The position numbers and the translations under genes were made by a program. From positions 2,568,241-2,632,240 of the forward strand of contig NZ_LK391969.1 in the NCBI RefSeq assembly GCF_000939975.1: DNA of 64,000 nucleotides, written 5' to 3'. This document shows, one piece after another, positions 17,127 through 26,490 of the stretch. The notes under the pieces were generated by a model. That model did no database searches. It had not been told where the DNA came from and saw only the letters and a program-made list of their open reading frames with translations. Positions within the stretch are counted from its first letter, which is position 1. Every line of letters starts with the position of its first letter. This DNA comes from Pseudomonas saudimassiliensis (lineage in GTDB: Bacteria > Pseudomonadota > Gammaproteobacteria > Pseudomonadales > Pseudomonadaceae).

Positions 17127-18563
17127 ATGGCAATAGGTGGAATTGGCGGCCTCGGGTCCGGTATGGATGTGCGGGCTATGGTGGATGCATTGGTCGCAGC
17201 GGACAAGGCTCCCAAAGAGGCCCAGCTCAACCGCTTGGAAGGCACGACCAAAACCAAGGTGTCCGCTCTCGGGCAGTTCCGCAGCGCCCTGTCTTCCTTT
17301 GAAACGGCCCTGAAAAAGCTCAATAGCGCTCCCCTTTATCAGCAGCGATCGGCCGCGTCTGCCGACGAATCCATCGTAACTGTTACCGCCGGTTCCAAGG
17401 CCGTTGCGGGCAACTATGACGTCAAGGTGTTCGAGCTGGCACAGGGCAGCAAGGTATCGCTTGCCGGCGTGGATAGCGCCGACACCGTGATTGGCAGCGG
17501 GACGCTGACTATCCAGATCGGTGAAGACAGCTTCGATGTGGAGATTGCCGAAGGCGCGGATACCCTGGCAGGTATTCGGGATGCGATCAACGCGGCCGGC
17601 AAGGACAAGGGGCTGAACGCTACTATCGTCAGTGACCCCAGCGGCCCGGGTGGCTCACGCCTGATCTTGAGCTCCAGTGCTACTGGTGCTGACAACGACA
17701 TCAAGGTTACCGCCACTGCCAGTGGGTCCGGCGACCTTTCGTTGTTGGAATTCCCTGCCTCGGCCTCGGCTCCCACCGGCGAACGCGCGCCTCGTCTGCT
17801 CATGGCGGCCAGCGATGCACGGCTGTCCATTGACGGGATCATGCTGTCCAGCGCGAGCAATACTATTGATGACGCCATCGACGGGGTATCGCTTACGCTG
17901 AACGCCGCGCAGATCGCCGATGAATCCGGTGCGGTGAAGCCGGTCTCGCTGACGGTGGCAGAAGACCTGGAGACGGTTAAAACGTCGGTAACCGAATTTG
18001 TTGATGCCTATAACAAGCTGGTCGGCACCATTGGTGCGTTGACCAAAGTCACCCCCGGAACGGGCGGCGATGATCAGCCTTCGACTGGTGCTCTGGTGGG
18101 TGACGCCTCCGTGCGCAGCTTCATGAACAGTGTGCGCTCCGAGCTGAGCAGCCAGTCCGACGGTGAGTTGCGTATCCTGGCGGACCTGGGCATCACCACT
18201 GAGCGGGACGGTAAGCTCAAGCTGGACACGGCGAAGCTGGATAAGGTTCTAGAGTCCGGCACGGATAAGCTCAGCGCCTTTTTTACTGGCGAAAATGGTC
18301 TGATGGTCCGCCTGGAGAGTCGCGTCAAACCTTACACCCAGACCGGTGGCCTGCTGGATAACCGCGACAAGGCGCTGCAGAACACCATGTCGAGTGTACG
18401 GGACCAGCAGGAGGCACTGGAGCGGCGTACCGCTTCGCTGGAGTCTCGATTGCTCGCGCAGTTCAATGCGATGGATTCCCTGGTTGGGAACTTGATGGGC
18501 ACCAGCAACTATCTCACCGGGGTGCTTGAGAGCCTTCCCGGTGTAGTGAAACCGAGTAAATAA
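17127..18563 (+). CDS. fliD: Flagellar filament cap protein
   Basis: Filament capping protein (HAP2) of 478 residues that folds flagellin at the filament tip. The N-terminus [12 protein letters not shown] and [15 protein letters not shown] segments, and the C-terminal coiled-coil ([31 protein letters not shown]) before the terminal residues, match FliD. Length agrees with pseudomonad FliD proteins. GGAGGG precedes the ATG. A sigma-54 site upstream and two FliS-type genes and a FliT-like gene downstream form the usual cap and chaperone operon; the gap to the first fliS-type gene is two bases. Confidence 0.96.
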   Translation: MAIGGIGGLGSGMDVRAMVDALVAADKAPKEAQLNRLEGTTKTKVSALGQFRSALSSFETALKKLNSAPLYQQRSAASADESIVTVTAGSKAVAGNYDVKVFELAQGSKVSLAGVDSADTVIGSGTLTIQIGEDSFDVEIAEGADTLAGIRDAINAAGKDKGLNATIVSDPSGPGGSRLILSSSATGADNDIKVTATASGSGDLSLLEFPASASAPTGERAPRLLMAASDARLSIDGIMLSSASNTIDDAIDGVSLTLNAAQIADESGAVKPVSLTVAEDLETVKTSVTEFVDAYNKLVGTIGALTKVTPGTGGDDQPSTGALVGDASVRSFMNSVRSELSSQSDGELRILADLGITTERDGKLKLDTAKLDKVLESGTDKLSAFFTGENGLMVRLESRVKPYTQTGGLLDNRDKALQNTMSSVRDQQEALERRTASLESRLLAQFNAMDSLVGNLMGTSNYLTGVLESLPGVVKPSK

Positions 18564-18565
18564 CC

Positions 18566-18934
18566 ATGAAAAGCCCCATCGACACCTACAAACAGGTCAA
18601 CCTGGCCCAGGAAGTCTCCCAGTACCGCGCCGTACAGCTGCTGCTGGCTGGGGCCATCGAGCGCCTGAAGCTGGCGCGCCATGCCCAGCAGACCGGCAAT
18701 CCTGAGCGGCGCGGCACGGCGGTCAGTAGCACCATCACCATCATCGGTGCGCTGCAGGCGTCATTGGACAAGGACCTGGGCGGCGAGATTGCCGAGAATC
18801 TCGACAGCCTGTACGACTACATGACCCGCAAGCTGGCGGGTGTGGCGTTGGATGATACGCCGCGGTCGCTGGATGAAGTGCAGCAGTTGTTGGAAGAGGT
18901 CAAGGAAGGTTGGGACGCGATTGAGCCGAAGTGA
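18566..18934 (+). CDS. FliS-type chaperone, divergent paralogue
   Basis: FliS-family protein of 122 residues. FliS binds the flagellin C-terminus in the cytoplasm and prevents early polymerisation. The four-helix pattern is intact ([52 protein letters not shown]), but the N-terminal helix differs from canonical FliS: it lacks the usual QY...V.AQVTEA.PHRLI sequence. A second, canonical FliS is encoded downstream. It starts two bases after fliD, so it is co-translated with the cap protein. It may serve FliD or another late substrate rather than FliC. Confidence 0.88.
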   Translation: MKSPIDTYKQVNLAQEVSQYRAVQLLLAGAIERLKLARHAQQTGNPERRGTAVSSTITIIGALQASLDKDLGGEIAENLDSLYDYMTRKLAGVALDDTPRSLDEVQQLLEEVKEGWDAIEPK

Positions 18935-18969
18935 GCTTGGCGTTGCGTTAGTGTGAATAGAGAGAGTGG

Positions 18970-19013
18970 GCTGGCCTACCGGCCAGCGTCGCGGCGAGGT
19001 CGCCCCTCCTACA
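18970..19013. repeat. REP-like palindrome
   Basis: A GCTGGCC-TACC-GGCCAGC hairpin at 18970-18987 is followed by GTCGCGGCGAGGTCGCCCC and TCCTACAG. The second part repeats the arm seen at 4500-4515. It separates the two fliS-type genes. Confidence 0.65.
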
Positions 19014-19168
19014 GGCGAGGCCCGGTTAGAAGGGCGGGCCCAGTTAGGCAGGTACGAGGCCCTGTTAGCGAATGTGTAATTAAAGAAAACCTCCGATTCA
19101 TCCTCAAGTATTTCCCTCCCTGCCGATAACCAAAGTATGTGAACCACTTCTTCAGGATCGGTGTCCCA

Positions 19169-19549
19169 ATGAATGCCTACGCAATGAAGCAATACCAGAC
19201 TGTCAACGTTCATGCCCAGGTAACTGAGGCTGATCCGCATCGGTTGATCCAGATGCTGTTGGAAGGTGGTTTGCAGCGCATTGCGCAGGCGAAGGGGGCG
19301 ATGGAGTATGGCAATATCGCGCTGAAGGGTGAGCTGATCGGCAAGGCGATGGGCATTATTGGTGGTTTGCGTGACGCGGTCGACACCGAGAAGGGTGGCG
19401 AAATAGCAGCAAATCTGGATAATCTCTACGCCTTCATGCAGCAGCGGCTGAGCCAGGCCAACCTGAAGAACGATCCGGCCATGCTGGAAGACGTCGCCAA
19501 GTTGCTGCGTGAAATCAAAGAGGGTTGGGACGGCATTCGCCAGTCCTGA
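19169..19549 (+). CDS. fliS: Flagellin export chaperone, canonical FliS
   Basis: FliS of 126 residues. It starts MNAYAMKQYQTVNVHAQVTEADPHRL, the standard FliS N-terminus, and keeps IIGGLRDAV, GGEIAANLDNLYAFM and REIKEGWDGIRQS. The ATG at 19169 is used because it gives this conserved start, with AGGA upstream; an in-frame ATG at 19139 adds ten unconserved residues. It is followed after 20 bases by the FliT-like gene. Between it and the first fliS-type gene lies a REP palindrome, so the two copies may differ in expression. Confidence 0.94.
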   Translation: MNAYAMKQYQTVNVHAQVTEADPHRLIQMLLEGGLQRIAQAKGAMEYGNIALKGELIGKAMGIIGGLRDAVDTEKGGEIAANLDNLYAFMQQRLSQANLKNDPAMLEDVAKLLREIKEGWDGIRQS

Positions 19550-19569
19550 ACCAGCCCCGGGAGATCATC

Positions 19570-19866
19570 ATGGCTGTTGCCGTCGAACAATTGCAGGACA
19601 CCCATCAGGCACTGATCGCTGCCGTGCAGGCAGGTGATTGGCAGCAGGTGGGCGAGCTGGACCAGCTCTGTCGTCAACTGGTGCAGCAGGCCATGGCCCA
19701 GCCGGATCGGGATGAGGCGTTGCTGGCCGACATGCTGACCTCCCTGTCCCAGACCTACCGTGAAGTCATTGGCCTGTGCCAGGCGGTGCAGGGCAAGCTG
19801 GCTGAGGAGCTGCAGGGTGTGCAGCGCAGTCGCCAGGGTGCCAAGGTCTACCAGATGTTCAGTTGA
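19570..19866 (+). CDS. fliT: FliT-like flagellar chaperone
   Basis: Small, mostly helical protein of 98 residues directly downstream of fliS. Position, size and two long amphipathic helices (residues 2-40 and 46-85) match FliT-type proteins, which escort the cap protein FliD. The sequence is weakly conserved, so the call rests mainly on context. Ends with QGAKVYQMFS. GGGAG lies before the ATG at 19570. After it a 215-base leader leads to fleQ. Confidence 0.72.
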   Translation: MAVAVEQLQDTHQALIAAVQAGDWQQVGELDQLCRQLVQQAMAQPDRDEALLADMLTSLSQTYREVIGLCQAVQGKLAEELQGVQRSRQGAKVYQMFS

Positions 19867-19979
19867 GCCGGACGGGCTCCCAGGAGCCGTTCCGGTGCTG
19901 AATCTCCGCCGTTTGTTAGCCCAGCCCTTGCCATAAATTAGTTATCAGACAGATAGCACCCTTTTAGTGCGCCAAGTAT

Positions 19980-20008
19980 TTGACTCACAAGGGCAAATTC
20001 TCTACCTT
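19980..20008 (+). promoter_or_regulatory. Possible sigma-70 promoter of fleQ
   Basis: TTGACT (-35, five of six) is followed after 17 bases by TACCTT, a weak -10. It lies 74-102 bases before the fleQ start. The master regulator is expected to use sigma-70, unlike the genes it controls. Confidence 0.35.
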
Positions 20009-20081
20009 AAGCCTGTACCCGCAGTTATGGCGTAGTGCCATTGCATTGTGCGAGTCACTGGAAAAAGGACCTTCTGCCCTC

Positions 20082-21560
20082 ATGCAGCTCAATAGCCATA
20101 TCCTGTTGATCGATGATTGTCCACGCAGCCGCCACGACCTTAATCTGATTCTCGGTTTCCTGGGAGAGGACATCCTCTTCACCCATTCCGCTGCCTGGCA
20201 GGAGGAAGTGGCGGCGAAATTGCCGTCCCCGGCCGCGGTCAAATGCGTCATCGTCGGGGAGTGTGAATACCCGGCGGGGGCCGATGCGCTGGTGAGCCAG
20301 CTCGATAAATGGGATGCCCATCTGCCCGTTGTCGTGCTTGGACGCGAGCGGGTGGCGAGCTGGCCGGAGGCGCTGCGCCAGCGCCTGCTGGGTGTGCTGG
20401 AGCCGCCGCTGAGCTACAACCAGCTGCTGGATACCCTGCACCGTGCGCAGGTATACCGGGAGGTGTTCGACGACGGTAAGCGCAAGCAACAGCGCGAACC
20501 CAACCTGTTCCGCAGCCTGGTGGGCACCAGTCGGTCGATCCAGGCGGTACGGCAGATGATGAAGCAGGTGGCCGATACCGAAGCTACGGTGCTCATCCTG
20601 GGCGACTCCGGCACCGGCAAAGAGGTGGTAGCGCGCAATCTGCACTATCACTCGCAGCGGCGCGATGGGCCCTTTGTGCCGGTCAACTGCGGGGCGATTC
20701 CAGCGGAGCTGCTGGAAAGCGAACTCTTCGGTCACGAGAAGGGCGCCTTTACCGGGGCCATCACCAGTCGCGCCGGGCGTTTCGAGCTGGCCGCGGGCGG
20801 TACGCTATTTCTTGATGAGATCGGCGACATGCCGATGAACATGCAGGTCAAGCTGCTGCGGGTGTTGCAGGAGCGTACTTTCGAACGGGTCGGTAGCAAC
20901 AAGCCGCAGCGGGCGGATGTGCGGGTGATCGCCGCGACCCACAAGAACCTGGAACAGATGATCCAGGAAGGCACCTTCCGCGAAGACCTCTACTACCGTT
21001 TGCATGTATTCCCCATCGAGATGCCGCCCCTGCGTGAGCGGATCGAGGACTTGCCGCTGCTGCTCAACGAGCTGATCACCCGGCTCGAGAAGGAGCGCCG
21101 CGGCTCCATCCGCTTCAGCAGCGCGGCGATCATGTCCCTGTGTCAGCACCCTTGGCCGGGCAACGTGCGCGAGCTGGCCAACCTGGTCGAGCGCATGGCG
21201 ATCATGCACCCCCACGGCGTCATCGGGGTTGCCGAGTTGCCGCGTAAATTCCGCTACGTCGAGGATACCCACGAGGATCTGCGGCAACTGCGCGAGGAAG
21301 CCGAAGAAAATGCCTGGCAGGCCGGTGTGCCGGGGCTGGACCGCACTGGCTTGCCGCCCGAGGGGCTGGATCTGAAGGAGCACCTGGCGGGGTTGGAGCA
21401 GTCGTTGATTCAGCAGGCGCTGGACGAGGCCAACTATGTAGTGGCCCGGGCGGCGGAGCGGCTGCGTATCCGCCGTACTACTCTCGTTGAGAAGATGCGC
21501 AAATACGGCATGCAGCGGGACGCCGACGGTGGAGCTGACCGGGAAGCGTCAGAAGCCTGA
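20082..21560 (+). CDS. fleQ: Flagellar master regulator, sigma-54 enhancer-binding protein
   Basis: FleQ of 492 residues, the c-di-GMP-responsive activator at the top of the pseudomonad flagellar cascade. It has a degenerate receiver-like N-domain (LLIDDCPRSRHDL), a AAA+ core with Walker A GDSGTGKE near residue 173 and the sigma-54 contact GAFTGA near 221. LFLDEIGD (Walker B) and a C-terminal Fis-type helix-turn-helix (VARAAERLRIRRTTLVEKM) complete it. I start at the ATG at 20082 because it fits known FleQ N-termini; the frame extends further back without similarity. It sits just before fleS and fleR. Confidence 0.95.
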   Translation: MQLNSHILLIDDCPRSRHDLNLILGFLGEDILFTHSAAWQEEVAAKLPSPAAVKCVIVGECEYPAGADALVSQLDKWDAHLPVVVLGRERVASWPEALRQRLLGVLEPPLSYNQLLDTLHRAQVYREVFDDGKRKQQREPNLFRSLVGTSRSIQAVRQMMKQVADTEATVLILGDSGTGKEVVARNLHYHSQRRDGPFVPVNCGAIPAELLESELFGHEKGAFTGAITSRAGRFELAAGGTLFLDEIGDMPMNMQVKLLRVLQERTFERVGSNKPQRADVRVIAATHKNLEQMIQEGTFREDLYYRLHVFPIEMPPLRERIEDLPLLLNELITRLEKERRGSIRFSSAAIMSLCQHPWPGNVRELANLVERMAIMHPHGVIGVAELPRKFRYVEDTHEDLRQLREEAEENAWQAGVPGLDRTGLPPEGLDLKEHLAGLEQSLIQQALDEANYVVARAAERLRIRRTTLVEKMRKYGMQRDADGGADREASEA

Positions 21561-21615
21561 CGGGTAGTAATGTTTGTTTATATCAGGACGTTGATTTTAA
21601 AGGGAATATTGTCGG

Positions 21616-21630
21616 TGGCATAACCTTTGC
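21616..21630 (+). promoter_or_regulatory. Sigma-54 promoter of fleSR
   Basis: TGGCATAACCTTTGC fits TGGCAC-N5-TTGC with one mismatch. It is 40 bases before the fleS start, where FleQ plus sigma-54 control is expected. Confidence 0.8.
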
Positions 21631-21669
21631 TTAGTGATCCCCAAGTAGTGTTTTTATCAGGGGATTGCG

Positions 21670-22866
21670 ATGGCTGTCACTGCTCCAAACCTGCCGCAGG
21701 ATGCGCAGGACCGGGAAAAGCTCGAACAGGCCTATGGTCTGTTCAGCCAGATGTCCGATCAATTGCGCGAGTCGCATGGCCTGCTGGAACAGCAGGTAGC
21801 GCAATTGCAGGCGCAGCTGCTTGAGGTCAATGCCCAGCGCAACCGCGAGCTGGCCGAAAAGGCTCGTCTGGCTGGGCGGCTGCAGAACCTGTTGGATCTG
21901 CTCCCCGGCGGCGTCATCGTGCTCGATGGCCGCGGGGTGGTGCGCGAGGCCAATCCCGTGGCCCGCGAGCTGCTCGGTGAACCCCTCGAAGGCCAACTGT
22001 GGCGCGAGCTTATCCGCGACCGTTTTGCCCCCCGTGATGACGATTACCATGAAGTCTCTCTGCGCAGCGGCCGCCGTGTGTCCCTGGCGACCCGTTCCTT
22101 GCGGGGCGAGCCAGGGCAGATCATCCTGCTCACCGACCTGACCGAGACCCGCCGCCTGCAGGCAGACCTGGCCCGCAACGAGCGCCTGTCCGCCCTGGGT
22201 CGCATGGTCGCCTCGCTTGCTCACCAGATCCGCACCCCGCTGTCCACGGCCTTACTGTACGCCAGCCATCTACATGAGCCGGAGCTGTCGGTCGTGCATC
22301 GCCAGCGTTTCAGCCAGCGACTGAAGGACCGGCTGCAGACCATCGAGCAGCAGGTGCGGGACATGTTGCTGTTCGCCAAGGGTGATCTGCCGCTGACCGA
22401 TTCGCTGTGCGCCAACGCCCTCTTTGCCGACCTGCAACAGCAGGCGGAAACCCTGGTGGGCGAAGCCGCCGCAGACTGCCGCTGGGAGGACCGCTGCCCG
22501 CCCGGTGTGCTGCTGCAATGCAACCGGGAGACCCTGATCGGCGCGGCGCTCAACCTGATCGACAATGCCATCCAGGCCGGCGCACCTGCGGCGCGGCTGA
22601 AGGTGGTCCAGCGTCTGCAGGAGGGTCGGTTGAGCCTGAGCGTAGTCGACGCTGGGCGCGGTATGACCAAGGCGGAACTGGCCAAGATCGGCGAACCTTT
22701 CTATACCACCCGGGCCCAGGGCACCGGCCTGGGCGTGTCGGTGGTCAAATCCGTGACCCAGGCCCATGGCGGCGCCTTTCTGCTGCGCAGTCGGGCGGGT
22801 CGCGGCACCTGGGCCGAACTCGTGCTGCCCGTGCAGCCAGCTGTAGCGGGAGGGCCGCTGGCATGA
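21670..22866 (+). CDS. fleS: Flagellar sensor histidine kinase
   Basis: FleS of 398 residues, a soluble PAS-containing histidine kinase. Helical N-terminus (to residue 75), a PAS-like module (about 76-160, LPGGVIVLDGRGVVREANP), a HisKA box with the phospho-accepting His near residue 185 (LAHQIRTPLS), and a HATPase domain with N (NLIDNAIQ), G1 (VVDAGRGM) and G2 (GTGLGVSVV) boxes. No transmembrane segment is seen, as in other FleS proteins. Its stop overlaps the fleR start (ATGA), so the pair is coupled. It phosphorylates FleR to switch on middle flagellar genes. Confidence 0.95.
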   Translation: MAVTAPNLPQDAQDREKLEQAYGLFSQMSDQLRESHGLLEQQVAQLQAQLLEVNAQRNRELAEKARLAGRLQNLLDLLPGGVIVLDGRGVVREANPVARELLGEPLEGQLWRELIRDRFAPRDDDYHEVSLRSGRRVSLATRSLRGEPGQIILLTDLTETRRLQADLARNERLSALGRMVASLAHQIRTPLSTALLYASHLHEPELSVVHRQRFSQRLKDRLQTIEQQVRDMLLFAKGDLPLTDSLCANALFADLQQQAETLVGEAAADCRWEDRCPPGVLLQCNRETLIGAALNLIDNAIQAGAPAARLKVVQRLQEGRLSLSVVDAGRGMTKAELAKIGEPFYTTRAQGTGLGVSVVKSVTQAHGGAFLLRSRAGRGTWAELVLPVQPAVAGGPLA

Positions 22867-24275
22867 CCGGGCCGCGTATCCTGCTGGTGGAAGACGATCG
22901 CGCCCTGCGCGAGGCGTTGGCCGACACCCTGATGCTGGGTGGCTACGATTACCTGGAAGCGGCCGATGGCGAGCAGGCGTTAGCGTTGCTGCAACGGCAC
23001 AGCGTGGCGATGGTGGTGAGCGATGTGAATATGCCCGGCATGGACGGCCATGCGCTGCTGCGTGCGCTGCGCGAGCGCTATCCGCAATTGCCGGTGCTGC
23101 TGATGACTGCCTATGGCACGGTGCAGAACGCCGTGGAAGCCATGCGGGTGGGGGCGGTCGACTATCTGGTCAAGCCCTTCGAGCCGTCAGCCCTGCTTAC
23201 GTTGGTGGCGCAACATGCCCAGGGTCGCCTGCAAGCCAACGCTGACGATGGACCGGTGGCGGTCGATCCAGCGAGCCAGCAGCTGTTGCATCTGGCCCAG
23301 CGGGTGGCAGCCAGCGATTCCACTGTGTTGATTTCAGGCGAGTCGGGTACCGGCAAGGAAGTGCTGGCCCGCTATATTCACCAGCAATCCCTCCGGGCAA
23401 GCCAGCCGTATATCGCCATCAACTGTGCGGCGATCCCCGAGAACATGCTCGAAGCGACCCTGTTCGGCCACGAAAAGGGCGCCTTTACCGGCGCGGTGGC
23501 CGCGGCGCCCGGCAAGTTCGAGCAGGCCAATGGCGGCACGCTGCTGCTGGACGAGATTTCCGAAATGCCCCTGGCGCTGCAGGCCAAGTTGCTGCGTGTA
23601 TTGCAGGAGCGGGAGGTCGAGCGGGTCGGCGGGCGCAAGCTGATCCAGCTGGACATCCGCATCATCGCCACCACCAACCGGGACATGCCCGCAGAAGTGG
23701 CGGCGGGGCGCTTCCGCGAAGACCTGTATTACCGGCTCGGCGTATTCCCGCTGCAGTGGCAGCCCCTGCGGGCGCGCCCGGCGGATATCCTGCCGATTGC
23801 CGAGCGGCTGCTGGCCAAGCATATCGGCAAGATGAACCAGAACCCGGTCCGCTTCGCCCCCGACGCCTGCCAGGCGCTGCAACAGCACGCCTGGCCGGGG
23901 AACGTGCGCGAGCTGGACAATGCCGTGCAAAGGGCGTTGATTTTGCAGCAGGGCGGGGTGATTCGGGCGCAAGATTTGTGTCTGGCGACCTTGCCGGGTA
24001 ATGCGATATTACCGGGGGATGCTTTGGCGCCGGTGGTGCAGGCGCCGATGCCGAGTCAGCCGCTCGCGCCGAGCCTGCCGCAGGGGAGTGCGGGGCTGGG
24101 GCATGATGTAAAGCAGCGGGAATACCAACTGATCATCGACACCCTGCGCGCCGAGCGCGGTCGCCGCAAGGAGACTGCGGAGCGGCTGGGGATCAGTCCG
24201 CGTACGTTGCGGTACAAGCTGGCGCAGATGCGGGATGCGGGGTTGGATGTGGAGGGGAAGTTGTTTTTGGGGTGA
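22863..24275 (+). CDS. fleR: Flagellar sigma-54 response regulator
   Basis: FleR of 470 residues. Receiver domain with the phospho-accepting Asp near residue 54 (VVSDVNMPG) and conserved Lys (LVKPFE). AAA+ core with GESGTGKE and the GAFTGA motif near 207, LLLDEIS, and a C-terminal Fis HTH (ETAERLGISPRTLRYKL). FleR activates sigma-54 promoters of the basal body and hook genes. The ATG at 22863 overlaps the fleS stop. A sigma-54 site for the next operon (fliE) lies 42 bases after its stop, consistent with FleR control of fliE onward. Confidence 0.95.
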   Translation: MTGPRILLVEDDRALREALADTLMLGGYDYLEAADGEQALALLQRHSVAMVVSDVNMPGMDGHALLRALRERYPQLPVLLMTAYGTVQNAVEAMRVGAVDYLVKPFEPSALLTLVAQHAQGRLQANADDGPVAVDPASQQLLHLAQRVAASDSTVLISGESGTGKEVLARYIHQQSLRASQPYIAINCAAIPENMLEATLFGHEKGAFTGAVAAAPGKFEQANGGTLLLDEISEMPLALQAKLLRVLQEREVERVGGRKLIQLDIRIIATTNRDMPAEVAAGRFREDLYYRLGVFPLQWQPLRARPADILPIAERLLAKHIGKMNQNPVRFAPDACQALQQHAWPGNVRELDNAVQRALILQQGGVIRAQDLCLATLPGNAILPGDALAPVVQAPMPSQPLAPSLPQGSAGLGHDVKQREYQLIIDTLRAERGRRKETAERLGISPRTLRYKLAQMRDAGLDVEGKLFLG

Positions 24276-24316
24276 GGTGGCGTAGCTGGATATCTCGCTT
24301 CCCCCTCTCCCCAACC

Positions 24317-24331
24317 TGGCACCAATCTTGC
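24317..24331 (+). promoter_or_regulatory. Sigma-54 promoter of the fliEFGHIJ operon
   Basis: TGGCACCAATCTTGC is a perfect match to TGGCAC-N5-TTGC. It lies 56 bases before fliE and is the best sigma-54 site in the flagellar block. Confidence 0.9.
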
Positions 24332-24386
24332 TCTGTAATCTCCAAAGCTGAATTTGCCGTCAAAATATCCACGGCCGGGAGGAATC

Positions 24387-24722
24387 ATGACGCAGGGTGT
24401 CGAGTTCAATCGTCTGATGTTGCAGATGCGTTCCATGCAGATGGAGGCGATGAGCCGTCCGCAGCCTGCAGTGGCGCCCGTAGCGCAGGATGTCAACGCG
24501 CCGGCCTTCGATGATCTGCTGCAGCAGGCGGTCAATCGCGTCAATGAACTCCAGCAAACGACCAGCGAGTTGCAGAGCGGCTATGAGCGCGGGGTGCCGG
24601 GGATTGATCTGGCGGAGGTGATGGTGGCCTCGCAGAAGTCCAGCGTTGCCTTCCAGGCCATGACCCAGGTGCGCAACAAGCTGATTACCGCCTATGAAGA
24701 CATCATGAAGATGCCTATCTGA
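24387..24722 (+). CDS. fliE: Flagellar hook-basal body protein FliE
   Basis: FliE of 111 residues, the adaptor that joins the MS ring to the rod in the periplasm. The C-terminal [38 protein letters not shown] is the family's conserved half; the N-terminal half is variable. Length fits (about 100-115). The ATG at 24387 follows GGGAGGA; upstream in-frame codons are unlikely. It opens the fliEFGHIJ operon right after the perfect sigma-54 promoter and lies 37 bases before fliF. Confidence 0.95.
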   Translation: MTQGVEFNRLMLQMRSMQMEAMSRPQPAVAPVAQDVNAPAFDDLLQQAVNRVNELQQTTSELQSGYERGVPGIDLAEVMVASQKSSVAFQAMTQVRNKLITAYEDIMKMPI

Positions 24723-24759
24723 TTCAGCCTGCTGTTTCGTTTGATCGAGGATTTGATTG

Positions 24760-26490
24760 ATGGATGCTGCGAGCACTCCGAACACCCCCGCTACCCGGCC
24801 TGACCCCAGTGCTGCCGGCGGCCCGCGCAAGCCGTTCATGGGGCTGAGCTTCCTGGACAACCTGGCGCAATTGCCGATGCTGCGCCAGTTCGCCCTGTTG
24901 GTCGGGCTGGCTGCCAGCGTCGCCATCGGCTTTGCCGTGGTGCTCTGGTCGCAGCAGCCGGACTATCAGCCTTTGTACAGCAGCATGGACAACCTCGACG
25001 CCACCCAGGTGATCGAGGTGCTGCAGCAGAGCCGCATCCGCTACAAGGTCGAGCCGAGCAGCGGGGCGCTGCTGGTGCAGGCGGACGACCTGGCCGACGC
25101 CCGTATGCGCCTGGCCAGTGCCGGGGTCAGTCAGGGCGACGGCAACCTCGGCTTCGAGATCCTCGACCGGGAAAAGGGCCTGGGCACCAGCCAGTTCATG
25201 GAGGCCACCCAGTACCGCCGCGGCCTGGAAGGGGAAATGGCGCGGACCATCTCCAGCCTGTACAACGTCAAGGGTGCGCGGGTGCATATCGCCATGCCGC
25301 GCTCCACCGTGTTCGTGCGCGATGACCGCAAGCCCAGCGCCTCGGTGCTGCTGGAGATGTATCCCGGCCGGAAGCTCGAGCCCGCCCAGGTCATGGCCAT
25401 CGTCAACCTGGTGGCGACCAGCGTACCCGAGCTGAGCAAGGACCAGGTGACCGTGGTCGACCAGCACGGCAACCTGCTGTCCGACCAGAACGAATTGAAC
25501 GAGCTGACCATCGCCGGTCGCCAGTTCGACCACACCCGCCGTCTTGAAGAAACCTTCACCCGCCGGGTGCACAATATCCTCCAGCCGGTGCTGGGCACCG
25601 GTAACTACAAGGCGGAGGTCTCCGCCGATGTGGACTTCAGCACCATGGAGTCCACCTCCGAGAACTTCAATCCCGAAGCCGTGCTGCGCAGCGAGCAGGT
25701 GGTCAGCGAGCAGCGCGCCGCTGGGCAAGGGCCGCAGGGTATTCCGGGGGCACTGAGCAACCAGCCGCCCGGTACCACCCAGGTGCCGGAGCAGGTGATC
25801 GATCCGGAAACCGGCGAGCCGGTGCTGGCCGCGCCGCCGCGGGACTCACGCGAGCAGGCCACGCGCAATTACGAGCTGGACCGGCAGATCAGCTACACCC
25901 GCCAGCAACAGGGCCGGTTGAATCGCCTGTCGGTAGCGGTGGTGGTGGATAACCGCCAGCAGCTCAACGCCGAGACCGGCGAGGTCACCAGCGTACCGCT
26001 GACCGAGGCCGAGCTGGCCAGTCTCACCCAACTGGTGCGCGATGCGGTCGGCTATGATCAGGCCCGCGGCGACAGCGTCAGCGTGATCAACAGTGCCTTC
26101 GTGCCGGCAGGCGAGGTGGAAGCACTGCCGGAGGTGCCGTTCTGGACCCAGCCCTGGTTCTGGAATATTGCCAAGCAGGCGCTGGGCATTCTGTTTGTGC
26201 TGGTGCTGGTTTTCGGCGTGCTGCGGCCGGTGCTCAAGAGCCTCAGCGGTGGCAGCCAACAGGGCGCCGGCGACACTGCGGGCTACCCAGCCTTGAGCGA
26301 CGACGGTTTGTTGGCGGATGATCTGCGCGACGATACCGTGAGCCTGTCCGCACCGGGCGCCGGCCCGGTATTGCTGCCGCCACCCAGTGCCGGTTACGAG
26401 CAGCAACTCAATGCCATCAAGGGCCTGCTGGCCGAAGACCCGGGCCGCGTGGCCCAGGTAGTGAAAGAATGGATCAATGCCGATGAGTGA
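24760..26490 (+). CDS. fliF: Flagellar MS-ring protein
   Basis: FliF of 576 residues, which forms the membrane-supramembrane ring. Two transmembrane segments (about residues 45-66 and 465-487) flank a large periplasmic part with the YscJ/FliF signatures QQPDYQPLYSSMD and FMEATQYRRGLEGEM. The cytoplasmic C-terminus that binds FliG is present (LLAEDPGRVAQVVKEWI). GAGG precedes the ATG at 24760. It overlaps fliG by eight bases. Confidence 0.97.
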   Translation: MDAASTPNTPATRPDPSAAGGPRKPFMGLSFLDNLAQLPMLRQFALLVGLAASVAIGFAVVLWSQQPDYQPLYSSMDNLDATQVIEVLQQSRIRYKVEPSSGALLVQADDLADARMRLASAGVSQGDGNLGFEILDREKGLGTSQFMEATQYRRGLEGEMARTISSLYNVKGARVHIAMPRSTVFVRDDRKPSASVLLEMYPGRKLEPAQVMAIVNLVATSVPELSKDQVTVVDQHGNLLSDQNELNELTIAGRQFDHTRRLEETFTRRVHNILQPVLGTGNYKAEVSADVDFSTMESTSENFNPEAVLRSEQVVSEQRAAGQGPQGIPGALSNQPPGTTQVPEQVIDPETGEPVLAAPPRDSREQATRNYELDRQISYTRQQQGRLNRLSVAVVVDNRQQLNAETGEVTSVPLTEAELASLTQLVRDAVGYDQARGDSVSVINSAFVPAGEVEALPEVPFWTQPWFWNIAKQALGILFVLVLVFGVLRPVLKSLSGGSQQGAGDTAGYPALSDDGLLADDLRDDTVSLSAPGAGPVLLPPPSAGYEQQLNAIKGLLAEDPGRVAQVVKEWINADE

